From NCBI GenBank assembly GCA_021781455.1, contig JAJXWV010000030.1:124001-188000 (forward strand): a DNA stretch of 64,000 nucleotides, written 5' to 3'. This document shows, piece after piece, positions 57,022 through 64,000 of the stretch. A program made the translations under genes and the position numbers. The DNA comes from Acidobacteriota bacterium. GTDB taxonomy: Bacteria > Acidobacteriota > Thermoanaerobaculia > Gp7-AA8. Every line of letters begins with the position of its first letter. The first letter of the stretch is position 1. The notes below the pieces were generated by a model. That model searched no databases. It worked only from the letters and a program-made list of their open reading frames with translations, and was not told the origin of the DNA.

Positions 57022-58363
57022 GGGCGTTCGGCGGCGGAACGACGAGCGCCGAGTTGCCGCGCACGAGGTCGACGCGCATCCGGCCGTAGTCGATGATCAC
57101 GCGGAAGTGCTTCAGGAAGTTTTCGCCGATGATCCCGGCGGCGTTCTCCTGTTCGCCCGACGAGTACATCGGCACCGAGCGGAAGGTGCCCGCCCAGCGG
57201 TCGATGCCGATCTCCACGTCGTCGATCCTGCCGCCGCGCTTCTGCGAGCCACCCAATCCCTGCAGGAGAGCACTGTGCACACGAGGCGCGATCTGCGAGA
57301 TCGGCAGGTTCATGATCTGCTTCTCGTTGAGGAACGTGATCTCCGATCCGGTGTCGAGCACGAAGACGTACCAGCCGTGGCCGTTCATCGTGCCGCGCAC
57401 GAACGGCCGGAAGCTCTGGATGAACAGGTTCTGATTCGGAGCCGGATGGCGGTCGGCGGGCGTCAGGCGCTTGAACGTGACCACCGAGCGCGCGAAATCG
57501 AGATCGGTCCGGAATTCCTTGAGGAAGTTGGCTCCGAGAAGGAAATCGAGCTTGAACTCGCGGCGGCCGTTGACGACGAATTGCATCTTGTCGTCGGGCA
57601 TGATCGCGATGGGAACGTTCTCCACGACGATGTCGCCCACGGTGACCGAGTCCAGCAGCGCGAACTCCACCGGGATCGGCTCGCCCAGCAACCCGTAGAA
57701 GGTCCCCCGAACGCCAGGCAGGGTGCGAAGCGACAGCTCGTCGGCGAGCCGCTGCGACGCAATCGAGGTCACCGCCCCGGTGTCGATCACGGCGCTGACC
57801 GTCTTATGGCCGTTCAGGCGCACCTCGATCCGCGGCACGTCCGGCCGCGAGTAACGCATCGCGATCTGCGAAGAGGCCAGCCCGGAGGCGCGGTAGATCT
57901 GGACTCCGGAGAGTGCGGCCAGATAGTCCTGATGCCACTGCTTGACCGTGAGGCCGTGCGCGGTGGCCGCTTGAGCCCAGTCGAGGCTGGCCGCGTAATT
58001 GTTCGTCAGGTATTCGAGTTGCGAGAGCGACCACTCGATGTGCGCCCGGGTCTCCCGGAACGGCTCCTTGTCGATCGCGGCGCGAAGGTGCCGGCGCGCC
58101 TCGTCATAGCGGCCCGCAATCAGCTCGGCATTGCCCAGGGCCTGCAGGTCGACGACGGATTTCCGCTGGCGCGCTTCGATCGTCGGCTCGAATTCGATGG
58201 CCCGCAAATAGTCCGACTTGTTGACCATCGACTGCAGATCGGAACCACGGTCGATCTGCATCGGATTGATGTTGAGAGGCGAAATGGACACGTCGGAATA
58301 GAGGGAGCATCCCGCCAGCAGGAGCACCGGAAAGCAGAAGACGAGCGTGCCACGAAAACGCAT
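57005..58363 (-). CDS. Lipoprotein with two tandem retropepsin-like aspartic protease domains
   Basis: 452 residues. Signal sequence ending LLLAGC (C19) marks a lipoprotein. Residues ~45-165 are helical and TPR-like. Two aspartyl-protease half-domains follow, each with its own D-T-G: D194-T-G in AVIDTGAVTS and D337-T-G in FVLDTGSEIT, each followed by a hydrophobic LLG/GIIGENFL strand. A retropepsin needs two such halves, so this chain could form a complete active site by itself, like pepsin. Substrate unknown; no close family name beyond retropepsin-like. Confidence 0.85.
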   Translation of the reverse strand: MRFRGTLVFCFPVLLLAGCSLYSDVSISPLNINPMQIDRGSDLQSMVNKSDYLRAIEFEPTIEARQRKSVVDLQALGNAELIAGRYDEARRHLRAAIDKEPFRETRAHIEWSLSQLEYLTNNYAASLDWAQAATAHGLTVKQWHQDYLAALSGVQIYRASGLASSQIAMRYSRPDVPRIEVRLNGHKTVSAVIDTGAVTSIASQRLADELSLRTLPGVRGTFYGLLGEPIPVEFALLDSVTVGDIVVENVPIAIMPDDKMQFVVNGRREFKLDFLLGANFLKEFRTDLDFARSVVTFKRLTPADRHPAPNQNLFIQSFRPFVRGTMNGHGWYVFVLDTGSEITFLNEKQIMNLPISQIAPRVHSALLQGLGGSQKRGGRIDDVEIGIDRWAGTFRSVPMYSSGEQENAAGIIGENFLKHFRVIIDYGRMRVDLVRGNSALVVPPPNALTATR

Positions 58364-58494
58364 ATCCAGTTAATGACTAAGTCGATTTTACGCTGCGGCC
58401 CATGGGTAACCGACGGCAGAGTCCGCTTCCTCACAGGGCAGCAACGCCTTCGCCACAAAGCCGTTGGAAGTTCGTTACAACGGGGCGGGCGCGG

Positions 58495-61400
58495 TTACGA
58501 CGTCGGGTGCGCGCGGGCCTTTCCGACCAGGATCCCGAGCTCGCGGATCTGATAGCCGAGGGCCTGCCGGGAGATCTTGAGCATGGTCGCGGCGCGGTTC
58601 TGGTTGCCCTTCGCCTCGCCGAGCGCACGCTCGATGAGATCGCGCCGGAAACGCGCCACCGCATCCTGGTAGGAGCCGGGAGCGGTCCGCGTGGCCACGA
58701 CGCTGCGCAGCCGGTCCGGCAGGTGCTCGATGGCGATCTCCTGCGCGTCACCGGCGACGGCATGCGCGCCGCGCACCGCGTTCTGCAGTTCACGAACGTT
58801 GCCGGGCCAGCCGTATGCCGCCAGAAGCGACTCCACTTCCGAAGAGAAGTGGGCCGGACCCGATCGATGACGGTCGTGCTCCATCGCCAGGAAGTGCGAC
58901 GCCAGCGCCAGGACGTCGTTGCCCCGCTCGCGCAGCGGGGGCAGAAGAATCTCGATTCCGGCGACGCGGTAGTAGAGGTCTTCCCTGAATTTTCCGCCCT
59001 CCACCGCCTCGTCGAGCTTGCGATTCGTAGCCGTCACGATGCGCACGTCCGCGGCGCAATTGGCGGTCTCGCCGACGCGACGGAACTCTCCCTCCTGCAG
59101 AAAGCGAAGGAGCTTGGCCTGCGCGAGCAGCGGCATTTCGCCGATCTCGTCGAGAAACAGCGTTCCGCCGTCACTCGCTTCGATCAGTCCGGCCCGGTCG
59201 CGATCGGCTCCGGTGAACGCGCCGCGCACGTGTCCGAAGAGCTCGCTCTCGATGAGATTCTCGGGGAGCGCACCGCAGTTCACGGGCGTGAACGGCTTGT
59301 GCCGCCGCGGCGATCCCGCGTGGATGGCACGAGCGACGAGCTCCTTTCCGGTTCCGGACTCGCCGAGGATGCACACCGCGACATCGCGCCGGGCCACGAG
59401 AGCCGCGCGCTCGATGACGCCGCGGATGGCGGGCGAGTCGCCGACGATGCCGGTCAGCGACGGCCGCTGCGCGGACGTCGTCGATTGCTCCTGTTCCGCG
59501 ACTTTTCGCAGGCGGTGCAACTCGGCGCGCGTGCGAAACGCTGCGCCGACCGCATCACGTCCCTCGGTCGTCCAGCCGCTCATGCCTTCCAGGTAGAGCA
59601 GCTCGCGGTCGCTGCAGGCCATCCAATCCTTCGCCGAAGCGCCGGCGATCTCGTCGAGCTGCGCCTGCGGCAGCGGCGGGAGCGAGCCGATCTCGCTCCA
59701 TTGGCCGAGGCGGTTGCGCACTGCATAGCGCCACGGGCAGTCGATGTCGTGGGGTGCGAACGGATAGTCGCGGACGACGACAGCCCTCAGCACGCGTTCC
59801 GCGCCGTCAGGCTCGCCCTTCGTGGAGCCCTCGTCGGCCTCGATGTGCATGGCCTCTGCGATCTGCGCTGCGCGATCGAGCAGAGCGGCGTCACGACGCT
59901 TCCGGCCTAACGAAAGCAGCGACCGGTAGAGCTTGAGCCTGTCGGAGCCGTTTTCCGCTTCGGGAACTGCCCCTCCGCCGCGCTCCCAACGCGAAAGTGC
60001 AGTATTGAACGATCCCGCACATGCCGGCGCCTGGCGACCTCTCCTGGCAGCCATGAGGCGGATGCGGTCGGCGAACTCGGCATTGCCCGATGTCGTTTCA
60101 GGCGGCACAACCGTCTCGCGCCCCGCGAGCCAGTCGGCTTCGTCGATGATCAGCGCCGCCGCGACTCGGATCGGCTCGTCCTGCGCCGGAGAGACCAGTG
60201 GCAATGCCACGCGGCGCGATGCCTCGAACCGGCCGCGAGAGAACTCCAGGTGAGCGTTGAGCAGATCGAGCTCGCCCAGATGCCGTTCGTCGCGCGTGCC
60301 GCCGTAGAAGTGCCTCAGCCGTCCGATCCGTTGTGAGGCGTGCGCCCACTGGCCATCATCAGCGGCCAGGTACGCCAGAAGGAACAACAGACCTCCCGCC
60401 GCCCGATCGCCCTGCGTCTCCTCCACGACCGCCAGCGCCTCGAGCGCCGCACGGCGCGCCTCTGCCCAGCGCCCTGCCGAGAAAAGCGCGAAGACCTGGT
60501 CCATCAGCACATCCACTCGTTCGACCACAGAGGTGGAGGCGGCGAGCGCAACGGAGACGGCACGGAGCGCCGCCTCGATATCGCCGGCGTCCAGTGCGCG
60601 GTATGTCTTCAGTCTGGCGGCGTAGTAGCCGGCCGGCGGCGAGGACAATTCCATCCATGATTCGTCCGCCGCTGCGCCGGCCAGGCAGCGCGCGTAGCCG
60701 AGCCGAATCCGCTCCTCGTCATTCGAAGCGACGCTGGTCCGAAGCAGCTCCGCGGCCTCTTTCTCCCGCCTTTGAACGGAAAGGATCTCGGCACGCAACA
60801 AGTCGGACTGGCAGGTTCGCGGCATCCGCTCCAGGCGGCTGAGGCTGGACGCGTAATCGCCGGTGCGTCGTTCGATCGACGCCAGAACGAGATCGCGGTC
60901 GCTCGCCTCGAGTGCGTCGACGAGCGCTCGCGCGTCGCTGTAGCGGGCGGCGCGAAAGAGGGCGCCGGCGTAACGTGAGGCCAGGCGAGGGGAAGCCGTC
61001 AGAGCCCTGCCGGGCAGAGCGTCCAGGGCGGCGATGAGCTCGGCATCGCTCTTCCAACTCACCGCATCGAGCACGTTCACCGCTTCGCGGATCTCTCCGG
61101 CGTCGAGGAGGAGCGCAGCGGCGCGGACGGAGTCGTCTGCTCCGGCTGCGATCGCCGCGGCCACACGGCAGATCGCCGCGCGTGAGGCCTCCGGAATCAG
61201 CTGCGCCACCGCGCGCCGCACCGCCTCGGAGGCGAAAAGAAAAGACTCATTCTCGATCCGCGTCACGCCGTCGATCACGAGCTGGTCGAGTGGCTGCTCG
61301 TACATGAATTCCGCGAGGAGACGGCGCGCATGAGCGAGCGGAATGGAGTCTCCGAGCAGCGCCAGGGCCGCGATGTAGGACCGCACCGGCTCGCTGATGC

Positions 61401-62484
61401 TCTTCAGCCGCGCGTCGCCGATGGTCAGCAGGCCTCGATCCAGCAGTTCCCCAAGTGCCGACCCGCCGAGGAACGCCTCGAGCGCCGCTTCGCATTCATT
61501 GCCTGCGAGCAGCCGCTGTTCGAACTCGCGCACCGTGGCCAGCCGCGGTGCGACCACGTACCACCGCGTGCGAGGGAGAAGGCCCGGCTGCGATGGTGTG
61601 AGCCATATGCCGTCCCCTACGCTTCCCAGCAGCTGCACCACACGTGAGGAAGCGCGGTCGAACGACTGCGGCTCGGCGACTGCGAAGATGACTGGCCGAG
61701 AGGGGAGAACCGCCGCCACGCGTTCCGCGATCTCGCTTTCGGTCAGCCGCTCGAAATCGCCGATCCCGAGGACGCGCAAGCCGTCGAGCGCGCCATACCG
61801 CGTGATGCCGCGCCCGCGCAGAACCACGATGCGCAGCGCGGGATCGAGTGCGCCCAGAGACTCGAGCGCGTCGACCGTTGCGACATCGGCATAGGAGAAG
61901 CGCTTTCCCCGCTGCGCGGCGATCTCCCGCAGGGCTTCTGCACCCGGGGCCAGGATCGATCCCACGGCGGCGCGGCGCGTCCAGGAAAGGTCGACGGCGG
62001 CATCCTCACGCAGGTTCTTGAAGATCTCGGCGTAGAGCGCCTCGGCACGAGCCCACGATCGCCGCAGCGTTTCGAGCGGCGGCGCCTGTACGAAATCTGC
62101 GAACTCCTGGATGACGGTGAGCGCCGGCGGAGCGTCGTCTGTCGCCGCGGATCGGGCCGAGACACGAAGCAGACGGCAGTCCGCTCCGCGCTTCTGGATG
62201 ACCGCCCATTCGCCGGGATCGAATTCGCCGTCGGCCACTCCGGCGAACCGAAGCAGACCCTGGTGCGCCGCGAACTGCGCAAGCAGGGACAGCCGGTCGC
62301 GCCGTCCCAGCTGTCCCGTCCCGGTGAGGAGCGTGGCCCTGATCGAGACATCCGGAGCCACCACACCGCTCCATGGCAACGTGGAGTGTCGAAGCGTCGC
62401 GATTGCGCAGCGATCCCATTCGAATGCACGCGGCGAAATGCTGATCGCATCGGCCGCACGGCGGGACCCGCCTCTCATGGGCAT
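58495..62484 (-). CDS. Giant sigma-54 activator with a ~980-residue TPR-like sensor region
   Basis: 1329 residues. No receiver domain is present. Residues ~1-350 are of unknown fold. From ~350 to ~900 the chain is Ala/Leu/Arg-rich helices resembling TPR arrays of the MalT type. The AAA+ domain starts near residue 985; GESGTGKE is near 1035, then GAFTGA and DEIGEMP. A Fis-type helix-turn-helix ends the protein (NQNRAATMLKISRQALGYQI). It would open sigma-54 promoters in response to a ligand or protein sensed by the N-terminal part. It lies 51 bases after the TPR/kinase-like gene. Confidence 0.9.
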   Translation of the reverse strand: MPMRGGSRRAADAISISPRAFEWDRCAIATLRHSTLPWSGVVAPDVSIRATLLTGTGQLGRRDRLSLLAQFAAHQGLLRFAGVADGEFDPGEWAVIQKRGADCRLLRVSARSAATDDAPPALTVIQEFADFVQAPPLETLRRSWARAEALYAEIFKNLREDAAVDLSWTRRAAVGSILAPGAEALREIAAQRGKRFSYADVATVDALESLGALDPALRIVVLRGRGITRYGALDGLRVLGIGDFERLTESEIAERVAAVLPSRPVIFAVAEPQSFDRASSRVVQLLGSVGDGIWLTPSQPGLLPRTRWYVVAPRLATVREFEQRLLAGNECEAALEAFLGGSALGELLDRGLLTIGDARLKSISEPVRSYIAALALLGDSIPLAHARRLLAEFMYEQPLDQLVIDGVTRIENESFLFASEAVRRAVAQLIPEASRAAICRVAAAIAAGADDSVRAAALLLDAGEIREAVNVLDAVSWKSDAELIAALDALPGRALTASPRLASRYAGALFRAARYSDARALVDALEASDRDLVLASIERRTGDYASSLSRLERMPRTCQSDLLRAEILSVQRREKEAAELLRTSVASNDEERIRLGYARCLAGAAADESWMELSSPPAGYYAARLKTYRALDAGDIEAALRAVSVALAASTSVVERVDVLMDQVFALFSAGRWAEARRAALEALAVVEETQGDRAAGGLLFLLAYLAADDGQWAHASQRIGRLRHFYGGTRDERHLGELDLLNAHLEFSRGRFEASRRVALPLVSPAQDEPIRVAAALIIDEADWLAGRETVVPPETTSGNAEFADRIRLMAARRGRQAPACAGSFNTALSRWERGGGAVPEAENGSDRLKLYRSLLSLGRKRRDAALLDRAAQIAEAMHIEADEGSTKGEPDGAERVLRAVVVRDYPFAPHDIDCPWRYAVRNRLGQWSEIGSLPPLPQAQLDEIAGASAKDWMACSDRELLYLEGMSGWTTEGRDAVGAAFRTRAELHRLRKVAEQEQSTTSAQRPSLTGIVGDSPAIRGVIERAALVARRDVAVCILGESGTGKELVARAIHAGSPRRHKPFTPVNCGALPENLIESELFGHVRGAFTGADRDRAGLIEASDGGTLFLDEIGEMPLLAQAKLLRFLQEGEFRRVGETANCAADVRIVTATNRKLDEAVEGGKFREDLYYRVAGIEILLPPLRERGNDVLALASHFLAMEHDRHRSGPAHFSSEVESLLAAYGWPGNVRELQNAVRGAHAVAGDAQEIAIEHLPDRLRSVVATRTAPGSYQDAVARFRRDLIERALGEAKGNQNRAATMLKISRQALGYQIRELGILVGKARAHPTS

Positions 62485-62535
62485 GACTGCCTGGGCGCTC
62501 CTGGCGCCCGTTCCTAACGAGAAGTCCCGGAGAGA

Positions 62536-64000
62536 TCAGATACCGATGCGCTTCACCATGGCCACGAAGCGCGGATCGGAGCGGACGCTGTCCAGAGTCG
62601 GATCGACGGTGAGCCAGACGACCGATTCGGAACGCTCAGCGTAAAGCATGCTGAGCTGACGCAAGGCTTCTTCCTTGTTGCCGAGACCGGCATAGATTCG
62701 GGCTAAAAAGAGCGGAAGGGTGTACGTGGGCGAGGCCTTGAGCTCCTCGATCGTGGCCAGGGCCACTTCGCGATTGCCGGCCAGGCCGTTGGCATAGCCC
62801 CACATCGCCAGGAAGAGTGGCTTGCGCCCACCTTCCTGCATGGTTTTCTCGAGCAGGGGGAGGGCGTCGTTGAGGCGATGCTGTTGAATGGCGATCTGCG
62901 CCCGAATCCCGTAAGCGACAGGGAAGTGGGGATCCATCTGGAGCGTGCGCCGGATTTGCTGTTCCGCTTCGGCATAGCGGCCGGCGAAAAAGAGGGCCCT
63001 GGCTACATCGAAACTGGCGGGGACGGAGAGGGGATCGAGCTGCTCGGCCAGGCGCTTTTCGGCAATGGCGCGGTCGAACTGCCGTGTCACGATCAGGAAG
63101 TCGCCGTAGAAGCGGTGGGCCTCTGCGTCATTGGGATTGAGGAGCAGGGCACGCCGGAATTCCTGCTCACCAGCCGCAAAGTCCCAGTCGTACCACGTGC
63201 GAACCAGGCCCAGGGTGGCGTGTGCGTCGGCGGAATGATCGTCGATCCGCACCGCGTGCTCCGCCGCCTCGCGCGCAAGCGGCATCGCTTCACGCGGAGC
63301 CATGTACTGATTGGAGAGGTAGTAGTAAGCGCTGGCCAGACCGGCGTACGCGGCGGCGTAGCTCGGATCGGCCCGCACAGCTTCGCTGAAAAAAGTCACG
63401 GACTTCCGGACCGACTCTTCGGTGTACGTGTTGTAGAAGAAGAGACCCTTCAGATATGCCTGATAAGCGGCGGGGTTCTCGGGCGCGGCCTGCATCAACC
63501 GCTTCTTCTGGTCGCCGCTGAGTTTGACCTGCAGCTCGTTCGAAATCTGCTCCGCCATCTCCTGCTGCACGGCGAGGACGTCAGCCATTTTCCGGTTGAA
63601 CTGCTCTCCCCAGACCTGGGTTCCCTTGTCGACGTCGGTGAGATCGGCCCGGATGACGAGCGTTTCTCCGTTCCTGAGCAGCTGCCCCGTCACCACGGCG
63701 CGCACGTGCAGATCGCGGCCGACCTGCAGCGGGTCGGCGTTCCTTCCTTTGTACCTGGCGGCGGTGCTGTGTGCGATCACCTGCAGCTGCGGGATCTGGG
63801 CAAGAGTATCGGTGACGCTCTCGGCGATCCCATCGCTGAGGTATTCGCTGGCCTTGTCGCCCGTGGCATTCTCGAACGGTAGAACGATCACCGAGTTGAT
63901 GGGATGGTCCGCGAAGGCACCGTTGCGCCCGATGGTGTACGCGATGATGGAGGCCAGCAGCAGGAGCACGACGACGACCGAGAGCTGGCGCAGGGTCACT
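62536..64000 (-). CDS. TPR membrane protein, probable C-terminal part of a Ser/Thr protein kinase (5' end outside window)
   Basis: The frame stays open to the right edge, giving ~487 residues. A membrane helix (LSVVVVLLLLASIIAYTIG) is followed by a TolB/FlgO-like domain (IAVLPF-type: SVIVLPFENATGDKASEYLSDGI and EALVTG-like AVVTGQLLRNG). At least five TPRs then extend to the C-terminus. In Acidobacteriota this TM-TolB-like-TPR arrangement commonly follows a cytoplasmic Ser/Thr kinase domain, which would lie beyond 64000; a GTG at 63999 is unlikely to be the true start. It is directly upstream of the sigma-54 activator gene. Confidence 0.85.
   Translation of the reverse strand, partial: VTLRQLSVVVVLLLLASIIAYTIGRNGAFADHPINSVIVLPFENATGDKASEYLSDGIAESVTDTLAQIPQLQVIAHSTAARYKGRNADPLQVGRDLHVRAVVTGQLLRNGETLVIRADLTDVDKGTQVWGEQFNRKMADVLAVQQEMAEQISNELQVKLSGDQKKRLMQAAPENPAAYQAYLKGLFFYNTYTEESVRKSVTFFSEAVRADPSYAAAYAGLASAYYYLSNQYMAPREAMPLAREAAEHAVRIDDHSADAHATLGLVRTWYDWDFAAGEQEFRRALLLNPNDAEAHRFYGDFLIVTRQFDRAIAEKRLAEQLDPLSVPASFDVARALFFAGRYAEAEQQIRRTLQMDPHFPVAYGIRAQIAIQQHRLNDALPLLEKTMQEGGRKPLFLAMWGYANGLAGNREVALATIEELKASPTYTLPLFLARIYAGLGNKEEALRQLSMLYAERSESVVWLTVDPTLDSVRSDPRFVAMVKRIGI

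Overview
The window is about 64 kb of GC-rich bacterial chromosome. It has no transposase, phage gene or CRISPR array. I think it comes from an Acidobacteriota-like Gram-negative. The evidence is large secreted proteins with carboxypeptidase-regulatory-like repeats, a TPR protein with a TolB-like N-terminus of the kind fused to Ser/Thr kinases in that phylum, an MglA/MglB GTPase pair, two NtrC-type sigma-54 activators, and M14 and M36 secreted peptidases. The phylum is inferred from gene content only; Myxococcota or Gemmatimonadota are not excluded.

Layout. 0-9.5 kb: an Lhr-type helicase (cut by the left edge), a metallo-beta-lactamase phosphodiesterase-like enzyme, a secreted amidohydrolase, a GT2 glycosyltransferase, an NfeD-type membrane protease, a small phosphatase, a frameshifted small membrane gene and a His-rich secreted protein. 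9.8-22.3 kb: a complete uptake [NiFe]-hydrogenase locus on the minus strand (hybO-hybA-hybB-hybC, maturation protease, hypF-hypC-hypD-hypE, an enoyl-CoA hydratase-like gene, hypA-hypB). It faces a MerR-type regulator gene, with a 24-bp dyad between them. 22.5-35 kb: free-methionine-sulfoxide reductase, glycogen synthase, a Memo-like protein, an M14 peptidase, and a PDZ-containing histidine kinase with its NtrC-type response regulator. 35-47.8 kb: a 1323-residue repeat protein, a fungalysin next to a hybrid GAF/PAS kinase, a LigD-type 3'-phosphoesterase and a Nudix hydrolase. 47.9-57 kb: information-processing genes: five tRNAs, tadA, SRP RNA, dnaX-ybaB-recR, mglB-mglA, yvcK and glmU. 57-64 kb: a tandem retropepsin-like lipoprotein, a 1329-residue sigma-54 activator and a TPR membrane protein that is probably the C-terminal part of a Ser/Thr kinase.

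The most unusual signal is in the repeats. At least a dozen modules share one architecture: a tandem array of a 7- or 8-base unit, a short spacer, then the same unit in inverted orientation. The unit sequence differs from module to module. Most lie between genes, but three lie inside reading frames without breaking them. A second repeat class is a 190-240 bp compound element with AATTT-centred inverted ends, present three times. A third class is long hairpins found beside stop codons.

Transcription and translation. Many genes without a Shine-Dalgarno site have a TAnnnT box 6-13 bases before the ATG, which suggests leaderless or near-leaderless mRNAs. Others have strong AGGAGG-type sites. tadA follows the tRNA-Arg(ACG) that it would modify, and the tadA-SRP RNA-dnaX-ybaB-recR order matches the arrangement known in Bacillus.
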